64,000 nucleotides of DNA from Adineta vaga (Eukaryota > Rotifera): contig CP075494.1 of assembly GCA_021613535.1 (NCBI GenBank), positions 11,036,001 to 11,100,000 on the forward strand, in the 5' to 3' direction. Under the pieces are notes generated by a model, which was not told the DNA's origin, ran no database searches, and was given only the letters and a program-made list of their open reading frames with translations. Of the stretch, positions 54,092 through 64,000 are shown one piece after another. The position numbers and the translations under genes were made by a program. The stretch's first letter is position 1. Each line of letters begins with the position of its first letter.

Positions 54092-55255
54092 TCAATCAAC
54101 TGGTTCATAACGATGTTTACTAAGTTGATGAGCCAAACAACACGAAAGAATAATACCCATCAGTGGAAAGAGAGCAATAGCTAAAATAATACCACCAAAA
54201 ATTGGATAATTACTTTTAATTGCCGATAAAACCGTTGGATAACATCCCTAAAATATAAATGAACTTCAATGTCTGACAAAATCTATTCAAATAAAACAAT
54301 GTATCATTCAATTTTCTTACATTTATATTAAGATCCGTTGGAAGATTATCTTTTTGAAGGTTAGTTCGTATACATGTATGATTTAATGATTTTTTACAAC
54401 ATGATAATGGAACTTGATTTTGTGAACTACCATAGGATGTTTCAAACCAATCTGTATATGAATCAACACCACAACATGATAACTAAGGAACGAAAATTTA
54501 AACTCGAATTGAAACTTTATTTCATTAAATAAACCTACTGCTCGTTGAAGATGATCAACATGTGAACTCATTGATGTTCGAGGATATTGCAACATAATTT
54601 TTCTTACACTTGTTTTAAATGAACTCTCGTACTAGAGAAAAAAAGTATGGATATATATAGACAATAATATATGCCTGAAAGTTTTTTTATGAAACTTACT
54701 GTTTGTTTTTTCATTATAATAGTAACTGCCAAGATAACTTCCGCAATTAAGATTAGTAGAATAATAATTGAATACTATAATAAAGGATAATATTTATCAT
54801 CGACTATTAAATTACAACTTACAATATATAGAAGAGTAATGTGACCTCTTATTGTACACCTAAATGTAAAAGAATGATTTTGATTTTGGCTAATTTAATC
54901 AATCATACCAGAATGCTAAAAGACCAATAAAAAGAACGGCAATTCCAAGACCCATCTAAATTGATAAATATTATTTTCATTGAAATAAAGAAATAAATGA
55001 TAACATACTACAACATAAGGTGATGATGATTTCATCTCGGGTGTAATTTCTAAAAACTCCTTAAAATGACTTCGTAAAGCAATGCCAAGTATAACTAAAA
55101 GTCCACCACTAAGCTATGGAAAGAAAAAAAAAAGAAATATTTAGATAATTTACGTTGTTGATAAAATAGTTTACTATAAAAATCAAATTGACAAAAAATA
55201 ATAATGTACGAAGAAAGGCAAGGCTTGCCGAAGTTTGAACGTGTCGCCAAGTCAT
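54092..55255 (-). CDS. Tetraspanin
   Basis: Four-helix membrane organiser. Starts MTWRHVQTSASLAFLRTLLF; TM1 is followed by LSGGLLVILGIALRSHF (TM2), MGLGIAVLFIGLLAFW (TM3), then a large extracellular loop. The loop has the hallmark CCG (LSCCGVDSYTDWF), CCKKSLNHTC and a GCYPT cysteine before TM4 (FGGIILAIALFPLMGIILSCC). A short tail ends HRYEPVD. Three Cys pairs predict the usual disulfides. About nine exons with short introns; the small exons around 54700-54900 are the least certain. Which tetraspanin (CD63/CD9-like or other) cannot be said. Confidence 0.88.
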
Positions 55256-56180
55256 TTGAAATTGTATTAAAAAGTCACTGAATGTACTAACGGATTAAAT
55301 TCTTTGTATAGAACTGTTATTTTCACAGTTTGATTGGAGATTATATAGGCATCAGATAGATTTTCTTTCATTCTTCTCGTCGATTTCACACTGTAGAGAT
55401 AAATAAAGATATATGCATGTCTTATTAACATCGGTATGCATATAGTCCGTTCGTCTTGACCAAGAAATGAAATTAAAATAAACTAAGGAGAATAAGAAGA
55501 TCACGTATAGTTTCGATAACTTTTTATGCATTTATAATCATGAATGAACCAACAAAATATTACCACAATAGCTCAGATTTGAATACATTTCATTTGTATT
55601 TAAAGAAATCAAATCACACATGAAAATTCATTCGTCTTGTTAAGACTGAACGATTACCATCCTATTATATTTATCGTTTTAAGTAGACATACTCTATTCC
55701 ATCATTAAATCGAAATAAGTCTCTTATCTGACGACATATATATTGAATGTGTCTAGCAATTCAAGGACACATACTTAATAATGTATGATTAATGGCAATT
55801 TACCTTCTTTCTCTCTCTCTCTCTGTCTATATCTAGATATCTTAAGTAGATATTTGTTTTTAATAATTTATTAGGAAAGAAAACCACGACGATTAATTAC
55901 AAGCACAAAAAAAAGTGTGAAGTTCGTGTCATCTGCATATAATACAAGAGATCAAAGAAAAACGAACGAAAAAAATCTGTATTGTGTAATCTACCAAAGA
56001 AAAGAAAAAGTGATGAGAATATTGAAGGTTATCTGTGTCAATAGCCGAAAAAAGAATCTCTACAAATATGTGTATATCTATTATGAATAAAGGAGTATAC
56101 AAACAAACCCTGAAAAAAGAGAGAGATACAACATCAATGACAACAGAAAAAAAAATGCTATTGGAAATCGATTATTGTAA
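55256..56180. other. Intergenic, tetraspanin promoter and APP 3' region
   Basis: About 925 bp, AT-rich, with a short CT repeat near 55805-55825. No exon or RNA gene was recognised. Confidence 0.4.
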
Positions 56181-59100
56181 TTAACATTTAGGTGTTTGAT
56201 TTTCGAAAAATTTATATGTGGGATTTTCATAGCCATTCATTTGTAAAGCATGTAAAGCTTTTTCTTCAGGTGTACATGAATCAACTTCTGTGAAAACATA
56301 ATTCTTTTCATATTTATGTCCATAGGAACGATTTTGTCGAATAAATCGAAAGATGAATAAACCAATCATCATACATACAACAAGTAAACATCCAAATACA
56401 TATGGTAAATATGTAATAAAAATATTTTTCGGAACACGTTTTATTGGGATTATTGGACGAATATCATTCTAAAAGAAAAGATATAATAAAATAAATTTTC
56501 TATTAAATATCATCATTTTTTTTACTTCATTAATAAAGGCTTGTTGATTTTGATCATCAATTTTAATATCAAAGATGGCTTCATTTTCATCATTACTATT
56601 ATCCCAATCACTTTCGCCAGGTTCTATTTGATCATAATTAATTGGTTCAGGTTCACTTGTTGTTACTGTACTTGTTGAAGATTTATCTTCACCTTCATCT
56701 TCAACATCATATTCATCATTACTAGCGTAATCGTATTCACTGTCATTGTCAGTATCATAAGAATTTGTTGTTGTTGTTGTTGTTGATGATGATTTTGAAA
56801 ATGGATAGATCTTCTTTTCATCTCGACCGAGTGGTGAAAGACGAATTTTCTTTGTCGTTGCAACTGTTGTTGTTGTTGTTGTTTTTGTTGTCGTTGAAGT
56901 AGCTACATAATCACTTAATAATTTATCAGCTGCTTGATTAACTTCATCATATTCCGTGAAGAGAGTATCTTTAAGAATGAAATGAATATGCATATATTGA
57001 CAAGAATATCATGTTTCTTACCGATACGAGGTTGAATTTTCGATTGAAGATTTGGATATCGTCGAAGTTGATTTAATGCATCATTGATACGATTAACAAT
57101 TAATCGTAATCGTTCATGTATTGATACTCGTTTATGGTCGGCTTGTTCTCGATCAACGGCACGTAAACGTTCATAACGATTAACTAGATGAATACGATCA
57201 CGTAATAAAATTTGAAGATAATTATAAAGACATTCTTGAATATCTTCAGTCTAAAAATAATTATAGATCAGAAGAAAAGAATTCTTTGTGTTTTCTTCTA
57301 TTGATAAATATGTCGAGAGGAAAAAGAAAAAAAAATGTTATAAACAGAATGAAGTAGAAAAAGAAAAAGCAATTAAAAGAAGTCTCCTACTTTTTCCTTC
57401 AAGTATATACTCTACAACGGACGTTCAGTTCAACAATTACGTTCGTTCGTTTCTTTCTTCCGTTCATTCACACTAGGCCATTTATGTACTTAATAAGTAG
57501 CTCTCTTTCATTCTCAAGTACGCACACTACTCCTATTATTAATAATCAATCTCTATGTTCATGTACATATGTTTCTTTCTTTCTTTCATTCGCTTGTCAA
57601 ATATACATAGATACATAAAACAGATACAATCGACCTTCTCTGTCTTTCTGATAGATAAGCGAATTGTTGATTCATTTTGTCAATAATGATGTAACAATAA
57701 CATATTCAACATACCTTCAGTGGTTGATTGTTCCATGCATTAATGAGTTTTTGATTAGCTTCTGTTTTTGCTGAATTAAATGCTGTATCTAAATGAATTT
57801 CATGTAATTCATTAAGACGTGTTCGTTCACGATTAGCAGCTTGTTTGATAAAATCATATTCTCGACGAAAATCAATATCACTCGTTTCATATTGTTGTTG
57901 AGCTGCACTGGCATTACGATTCGCTAACAATTGAATTTCATTTTGACGAGTTTGCCAACGAGTTTTTAATTCATCAATTTGTTCTTTATATTTTCGTTTG
58001 AAATCTTCTTTATCTTTAGTAAATCGTTCACGTTCTTCACTTGATGGTGGGTCATCATTTGTGTCTTCATCATCTATAATTATGAAATAAAAGAAAACTA
58101 TAGATGCTAGAAAAATGTTCATACCAGCAAAATATGCCGAATCAGTATTCCATCGACGATAATCTTCCATCCAATTGGGTTCACCTTGATCGAAGAAAAG
58201 AGAAAAAAACGAGACATTTTTTTAATTTGTTTCTTCAAAGTATAAAAATTCGGTTAAGATCTAAGACTAATTCATAGAAAATTACATACGCATGAATAAA
58301 TATCAAGCGAGTATCTATCAAGGATCTTTTCTTTTTCTCACACCGGAAGTTTAAAACTGAACTTCCTTTTCTTGTCAAAATAATTTTTCAGTTGTATATT
58401 CTTACGTGATGCAAGCGTCATCGCTATAATTCGTCGATTGGATGTGGGTGAGGAATCTCGAATAGGATCATCTTCAGCTAAATCATTGTCATCTTGTTCA
58501 TCGAGACTTGTTTCATAATCATTATCAATAATTTTTTTTGATGGACAGCAAATAAATTCGATACTACCAAATGTTGCAAGGCCACACCAATCGAATGACA
58601 TGATTGAATTATTTAAACTCATACTTTTATTTTCACATTCACGAGATGCTAATTGTTGCCATTTTTCAGCACGTGAGCATTCACCTGTACCAATAATACT
58701 ATGCATTGAACAGTCAGTTGCTGGTAAAATGATATCTTCGCGTTTAGCATTTGCAGATAAACAACGATATGGTTGAACAACTTCTTCGGTTCCACTACCT
58801 TGTTTACATCGATGAATATTATCACCATTTTTGTCAATTGGAGAGATTAATTCACACCAATTTTCGAAACGTAATACTGTATCTAGGCGAACAATATTGC
58901 CAATACGAAGTGATGGATAAGCCTAAGAAAAGACAGATTCAATTTTTGACAATGAACTTTTCAGTTGTTTTTCTTTTACTTGTTGACAAAATTCTAAAAT
59001 ACTTTGTTCATTATTTACACATGAACTGATTAAATGTTCAACCCAAACATGCTTGTCAATATCATAATACAAATTAGCTTTCGAACTTTCGCAACCTAGA

Positions 59101-59256
59101 ACTGCTATTTGAGGATATTTATTGTTCATAGTTGATTTGAGCACAACGGCATTTGCCTAATGATGAGAAAGATAAATGAAATGAATGATTTAAAAGATCA
59201 ATACATACCACATAAGTAAGAAATAAAACGGAAAGAAGGTGCAGTAAAGACTGCAT
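56181..59256 (-). CDS. APP: Amyloid precursor-like protein (APP/APPL family)
   Basis: Type I receptor-like protein of neuronal membranes. A signal peptide (MQSLLHLLSVLFLTYV) is followed by an E1 region: a growth-factor-like part with FENWCELISP and a Cu-binding-like part ending FGSIEFICCPSKK. Next is an acidic linker, then a helical E2 domain (NWMEDYRRWNTDSAYFAG, DFRREYDFIKQAANRERTRL, NAWNNQ, IQECLYNYLQILLRDRIHLV). A Thr-rich and acidic stalk follows, then a transmembrane helix (IFITYLPYVFGCLLVVCMMI). The cytosolic tail carries GYENPTYKFFE, the NPTY adaptor and endocytosis signal nearly identical to APP. No amyloid-beta-like sequence is apparent. The three histidines that bind copper in human APP are absent. 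The start is set by the signal peptide. Confidence 0.93.
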
Positions 59257-59735
59257 CTTGAACACAAGATATAACTAGACTAAGTTAAAAGTTCAAGTCA
59301 CGTAATAAACATTTAATATATGATTTCGGCCATTAGCCATGAACGAAGCCTTCGTAATGAGGAAATTTGTAAAAAATATTTAAACTAAATCAAAATAAGG
59401 AAATTGTAATGAAACATTAATGTTAAAGATTTTTTGAAGATTAATTCTTGAAATTTTGATGTACGATTTTAATAGTTTGTAAAAATAAATCTGATTGGTC
59501 AAATAAACAACCAATCTGATTATAACTTTTTTCGTAATATGATCGTGCGGACGACGTCGATGAGTCGAGTGAACTAACAAACATTCTTCTTCGATAAATG
59601 TTCATGAATTATTTTCAAGGAAAATATGTCAACGAATATCGATAATTCATTAACTATTAAACGGAATCATTACTCGTTTCCTTCATAGCTACAGCTATAC
59701 ATCGTTTATTTTTCATTTTAGAGAAAAAGATTAAC
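59257..59735. other. Divergent intergenic region, APP and NIP7
   Basis: A 480-bp spacer containing both promoters. A TTTTAG acceptor-like site at 59716-59721 lies 14 bp before the NIP7 start. No exon was recognised. Confidence 0.45.
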
Positions 59736-60488
59736 ATGCGTCCATTAACTGACGATGAAACGAAAATTTTGTTCGAAAAACTTTCGAAATAGTAAGTGAT
59801 CTGTTCTATATTATTTTCAATTTAATAATGAACATTTTAGTATCGGTGATAATATTCGTATGCTATTAGAACGACCTGATGGTCTCTATACATTTCGTTT
59901 ACATCGTGAACGTGTCTATTATTGCAGGTTTGATTTAAAATTAAAAAACAAGTCGATTTTGACAAATCTAAATTTATATTTTAGCGAAACAATTATTAAA
60001 TTCGCAAGTAATTTTCCTCGAAAAGAATTACTTAGTTTCGGTACTTGTTTTGGTCGATTTACTAAAACACGTAAATTTCGATTACATATAACTGCACTCG
60101 ATTATATTGCTCCTTACGCTAAAGTAAAACTAAAAATTTTCTCTTTACTAATTCTTTCTACTCTAATTATTAGTTCAAAATTTGGTTAAAACCAAATGCT
60201 GAACAACAATTTCTCTATGGACATAATGTTGTCAAATCAGGTTTAGGACGTATTACAGAAAATACACCAAAATATAATGGTGTCATTGTGTATACAATGA
60301 ATGATGTACCATTGGTAAGTATGATTTTTTTTATTGAAGATATCGATATAGATAAGGATTTCGTATAGGGATTTGGTGTTGCAGCAAAATCAACTATTGA
60401 ATGTCGAGCAGCTGATCCTATGGCATTGGTTGTTTTTCATCAAGCCGATGTGGGCGAATTTCTTCGTAATGAAGATGCATTAACATAA
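59736..60488 (+). CDS. NIP7: 60S ribosome biogenesis factor NIP7
   Basis: Nucleolar PUA-domain protein for pre-rRNA processing and 60S assembly. It starts [18 protein letters not shown] and continues [107 protein letters not shown] and [20 protein letters not shown]. This matches human NIP7 end to end. Four to five short introns, all in phase. About 180 residues, as in the family. It appears intact. Confidence 0.97.
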
Positions 60489-61065
60489 TATCTGTTTCGT
60501 TATGTTTTTGTTATAGAAAAAAAATAAAAAAATTTGGGAAAACTATTGAGTTTTACTTGCTTTTGCCAAGAAAGAATGTCTACATTTAAATTTTTGCAAT
60601 CATACTAAATCAAACGAATAGAGATCGTAAAAGTTAAGATGGTTGACGAAATGATAAATACTGCTCTAGCAGATATTCTATAGATTTGACTCTTATTATT
60701 ATCGAATTACCGTATGATAAATTGATAATATCCGTTTTTATTTGTTTGATCGATCATTTTCAAACATCTCTATGGATTCATAAGGTACTTCATTTTTATA
60801 TTGATCTTGTTCACATTCTTGCTGTAAACATAATTCCATATTCAAATATTGACTCTTATTTTCTTCTATTTGATTTAATTTCCTTCCTAAATGACTATCG
60901 AAGTATATGATTTGATAGTTTCTCCTGTTGTGATATGTAAAGAATGAATAATGACCAATAAAATGATTGATTCTTCTCGAAAAAAAAACTTTTGTACAAA
61001 CGTTATTCATCACTTTATTTCGGCTAGTTGTTATGGCCAACATTGACAACAGATAAATTTCAGCA
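60489..61065. other. Intergenic, NIP7 to fucosyltransferase
   Basis: A 580-bp spacer between two plus-strand genes. No recognised exon; the open frames here are not protein-like. Confidence 0.4.
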
Positions 61066-62406
61066 ATGATACTACGCATGAATCCCAATTCATCAAATTA
61101 CGTTGGTTTGCTAACATCAGTTCGATCATGCATTTTTACTCTCCGAAGAAAGCATTATCTTCGTCGTTTTTTTATACTTTTCGTATGTATATTCGTTATT
61201 TTGTTTTCATATACAATTTACAATCAGCAAGGAAATGATATAGAACAAGATATTTTCTCGTTACCTACGCATATCTTTTATACGAACATATCTATTTACA
61301 AACCATTGACACAAAATAAACAACCATCTTATCAACTTGTACTTCTATGGACAGATCTTTTCAATGAATTTTATTGGCATCAACCATTATATTTTAATTC
61401 ATCTATTATTGTTTCATGTTCTTCTATGTATCAATGTCAATTTACACGTAATAAAAATCGATTGTCTCAATCATCGATCGTCGCATTTCATCTCTATGAT
61501 AGTAATAGATATCGATTACCGGATCGAACTTTATCAAAAAATACTTACCAAAAATGGGTATTTGTTACTGGTGAAAGTCCAATTAATTTTTATTATCAAA
61601 ATCCATCATTTTCTCCTCGAATGTTAGATAATTATTTTGATCAATCGATTTCATATAAATACGATTCACCGTATTCCGTATTTTCGCCTATAATAAAATC
61701 TCGAATAATAATGGGACAAAATTTCAATCGTAGTCAAGAATTGAATAGAATGAGTTTAAAATATAAGAATAAATCTATCGTATGGATTGTTTCGAATTGT
61801 AATACATTTTCTCAACGTGAAAAATATGTTGAAGAATTAAAAAACTATATTTCCATTGATATTTATGGTAAATGTGGTCAATCATGTTTCAATCGAACAT
61901 GTCAAATAAATCTTCATGAATATTATTTTTATTTATCTTTCGAAAATTCTCGTTGTAATTCGTATATAACAGAAAAATTTTGGAATATTATTTCGGACAA
62001 TATTCATCGTCTTGTACCGATTGTTATGGGAGCACCCGAAAATAATTATAAACGAATTGCACCCAATCAATCTTATATTCACGTAGATAAATTTCCAACA
62101 CCGAAAGATCTTGCCGTATATTTACATTACCTTATTAATCATCCGGAAAAATATCTTGAATATCTTAAATGGCGAGAATCTTATGTGATTGATCGAAAGA
62201 ATTCACAAGGATGGAACAATATGTTATGCCCTCTTTGTCAAATGGCATATGAACGTCAAATCGATTCGAAAACTCGAATAAATTTTTCAACATGGTATGA
62301 ACCAAAACTTGAATGTCATTCGGATGATGTTCAAGTATTCAAACAGTGTAAACAAGTTAATTTAAGAGACTGGATGGCTTGGATATATGGTAGAAAGTGT
62401 CCGTGA
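61066..62406 (+). CDS. Alpha-1,3-fucosyltransferase (GT10), intronless
   Basis: Golgi type II enzyme transferring fucose from GDP-fucose to glycans. A single exon of 446 residues (442 if the second Met is used). A basic N-terminus precedes a signal-anchor helix (FFILFVCIFVILFSYTIY). The GT10 core is present: VTGESPINFYY, VWIVSNCN, IDIYGKCGQ, FYLSFENSRCNSYITEKFW, RLVPIVMGA and SYIHVDKFPTPKDLAVYL. The Cys-rich C-terminal block (LCPLCQMAYE) is typical of the family. All GDP-fucose-binding elements I can recognise are intact. Bdelloid and other invertebrate genomes often hold many GT10 copies; acceptor specificity is unknown. No intron interrupts it, unlike most neighbours. Confidence 0.9.
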   Translation: MILRMNPNSSNYVGLLTSVRSCIFTLRRKHYLRRFFILFVCIFVILFSYTIYNQQGNDIEQDIFSLPTHIFYTNISIYKPLTQNKQPSYQLVLLWTDLFNEFYWHQPLYFNSSIIVSCSSMYQCQFTRNKNRLSQSSIVAFHLYDSNRYRLPDRTLSKNTYQKWVFVTGESPINFYYQNPSFSPRMLDNYFDQSISYKYDSPYSVFSPIIKSRIIMGQNFNRSQELNRMSLKYKNKSIVWIVSNCNTFSQREKYVEELKNYISIDIYGKCGQSCFNRTCQINLHEYYFYLSFENSRCNSYITEKFWNIISDNIHRLVPIVMGAPENNYKRIAPNQSYIHVDKFPTPKDLAVYLHYLINHPEKYLEYLKWRESYVIDRKNSQGWNNMLCPLCQMAYERQIDSKTRINFSTWYEPKLECHSDDVQVFKQCKQVNLRDWMAWIYGRKCP

Positions 62407-62595
62407 ATAAATTTTTTTTTAATGATTTTTTCTTGAAAAGAATAAGTCGTACATATGTGGCTTTACTGTGTATTATATAATTTTGTTTTATATGAAATAA
62501 ATATTTGAAAAGAAGATCAAAGAATATTTTCAGTGAATGAACTTTATTTCTTCTTTGTATAAAAGATATTTGAAATGTTATAGTGGAAAACTTGA

Positions 62596-63030
62596 TCATA
62601 ATGAAATATGCGGATCATCTACTACAATTGGTTTCAAATCAGGAGAAATAAAGGAACGTTTTGCATCAGTTGAAAACATTAAGCCTGGTGAATAATATTC
62701 TTTCCATAAAGACGAATTCAGTAGATTGGAATTTTGAACAAGAAAAATATTCGAATCTGATACAGATGAATCACATTTTTGTGTTGCATTCCAAACTAAT
62801 GTTGTCCATAATTGAGTCATAGTTTCATGAAAACCGACAGTTAATTTCGATGCATGAATTCCATTAAAATGTTGTATACCTTGACGAATTTTTGCTAAAG
62901 CTTCATCAAAATTTCTTGATGATTTACATACTAAATATGCCATACGAATATGAGCTGCATGTGTCCATTGTTCAAATGGTAAAACACCAGTTTGAAAATC
63001 ATCTAAAAACTGTATATCAGCATCCATCAT
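62596..63030 (-). CDS. Bacterial-type small conserved protein of unknown function
   Basis: An intronless frame of 144 residues, no signal peptide or membrane segment. The pattern FLDDFQTGVLPFEQWTHAAH, HIRMAYLVCKSSRN, IRQGIQHFNGIHAS and GFHETMTQLWTTLV matches, from memory, a bacterial family with WTHAAHLR, GIR.YN and GYHETIT blocks of unknown function. The conserved His (THAAH) and the HET motif suggest a metal or catalytic site, but this is inference. It may be a horizontally acquired gene. The start at the Met pair 63030/63027 gives the motif at the expected position. It converges on the fucosyltransferase, with stops about 190 bp apart. Confidence 0.7.
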   Translation of the reverse strand: MMDADIQFLDDFQTGVLPFEQWTHAAHIRMAYLVCKSSRNFDEALAKIRQGIQHFNGIHASKLTVGFHETMTQLWTTLVWNATQKCDSSVSDSNIFLVQNSNLLNSSLWKEYYSPGLMFSTDAKRSFISPDLKPIVVDDPHISL

Positions 63031-63729
63031 TCAATTCTCTAGATACAAAAATAAAACATCAATAATTTACTTATCTTTCGTACAAAACATTTCATAATGA
63101 TAATAGTAGATAAAAATTTGAAGATTGCGTTATTTAACCGCTAAATGACACAGCAATCTTTTCAAAATTTCTTCTTATCGTAAAACTTCCAAAACAAACT
63201 ATAACACCTTTACGGTTTCTAATTAAATCGTATTCGTCGATCTTTTTTCTTATTTGAATTTGTTAATATTATGTTCGTCTATTTCTAGCTCAATTTGTTA
63301 TCATGACATTATATTGAAAGAAAAGAAAAGAAAAATCTGTTGTTAATGTAAATGAAAACTATTTCGAACATTTATTTCAAATAGAATGTGATTTTAAGGA
63401 GTAAAATAATACATATGAATGACAAAGAGAAAGATAAGTGTGTGTAAAATTGACTATATTTCTTTCCCTTTCTTGGCACTTAGCAGCTAATTCCATTCAC
63501 TAAAGTAGGGTCGATATATCAATAGATAGATTTGTTTGGGTTTTTTTTTCTTTTTTTCATATTTTTCAATAAATAAAATCAACCATATACAATACGTTCA
63601 TGTTTATCACATACAAAATGATCTTGATAATAACTGTTCGAATAGTCGAAACGTTGAATAAAAGGTTTTAATTTATCTATTTAAAACTCATATATCTCCT
63701 CAAAGCCGTTGTTGTCGAGCTGATTTTAT
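63031..63729. other. Intergenic, GGPS1 3' region
   Basis: About 700 bp of AT-rich sequence between two minus-strand genes, including the probable GGPS1 3' UTR. No exon was recognised. Confidence 0.4.
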
Positions 63730-64000
63730 TTAAATCTTTGTTCTTGAATCAATTATTCCATTTCCATTCTTTTCATTATGAAAAATTTTCATGAGATCTT
63801 GAATGATACTTTCCAAATAACTATTTCCACCCAGTACATCAATTTCATCATAAATTTGTTTGGCTAAATCATCACAAACTTGTCGTGTATAGTCGAGTGA
63901 ACCAAATTCATGTAATAATCGTACACAATAACGTTTTAATTCCACATCTTCTGTACGTTGTTTAAGTATATGAATAATTCGCGTATCTGTTTCACGTGTA
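63730..64000 (-). CDS. GGPS1: Geranylgeranyl diphosphate synthase, 3' end only
   Basis: Makes C20 geranylgeranyl diphosphate for protein prenylation. Only the C-terminal 89 residues lie in the window; the frame stays open to the window edge. The segment ILKQRTEDVELKRYC, then LHEFGSLDYTRQVCDDLAKQ, then YDEIDVLGGNSYLESIIQDL, then MKIFHNEK matches the end of animal GGPS1. The catalytic DDxxD motifs would lie beyond the window. A short extra tail (NGNGIIDSRTKI) follows the usual end. Confidence 0.88.
   Translation of the reverse strand, partial: TRETDTRIIHILKQRTEDVELKRYCVRLLHEFGSLDYTRQVCDDLAKQIYDEIDVLGGNSYLESIIQDLMKIFHNEKNGNGIIDSRTKI

Noticed and set aside
56663-56863. Minus-strand ORF with polyglutamine
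   Set aside because: An alternate frame of the Thr-rich stalk exon of the APP-like gene.

Overview
The window reads as nuclear DNA of a small, compact animal genome. It is AT-rich, its genes are dense on both strands, most introns are only about 45-70 nt with GT-AG ends, and the gene set is clearly metazoan: Wnt, sarcoglycan, tetraspanin, APP-like, SIK kinase, PTR-type peptide transporter and a neuropeptide precursor. Genes that look plant-, alga- or bacterium-like sit among these animal genes (SQD2-like glycosyltransferase, a short bacterial-type ORF, an intronless lectin/glycosyltransferase). That mixture, with the intron style, suggests a bdelloid rotifer. The assignment is an inference; no diagnostic marker was searched.

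Layout. 1-6 kb: three plus-strand housekeeping genes, UBTD (5' end cut by the window edge), PPP4C and ABHD17. 6-15 kb: mostly minus strand, with a propeller-like orphan, a plus-strand secreted cystatin, ferrochelatase, an intronless RAD51D-like protein, the oligosaccharyltransferase subunit DDOST and a RING-H2 protein. 15-19.5 kb: a salt-inducible-kinase gene (SIK) with a 7-nt microexon. 22-25.2 kb: the most unusual gene, predicted to join three Cys/His repeats, a TALE homeodomain and tandem BRCA1/BARD1-type BRCT domains. 27.8-30.3 kb: an SQD2-like glycosyltransferase. 32-36.7 kb: a Wnt ligand and a lectin/glycosyltransferase. 37.4-41 kb: COA6, a multispanning membrane protein, an LRR protein and ribosomal protein uS7/RPS5, whose intron may hold an H/ACA snoRNA.

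41.8-49.8 kb: a winged-helix/nucleoside-phosphorylase protein, beta-type sarcoglycan, an SLC15-like transporter and a small amidated-neuropeptide precursor. 51.1 kb: a solitary 5S rRNA gene. 51.8-59.3 kb: MO25/CAB39, a tetraspanin and an APP-like receptor. 59.7-64 kb: NIP7, a GT10 fucosyltransferase, a bacterial-type small protein and the 3' end of GGPS1.

The genes do not form an operon. Two functional links are visible: SIK kinases are activated by LKB1-STRAD-MO25 and the window holds both SIK and MO25; and DDOST, the fucosyltransferase and the lectin/glycosyltransferase all belong to glycosylation. Exon joins were worked out by eye from reading frame, splice consensus and family similarity; no alignment or RNA evidence was available.
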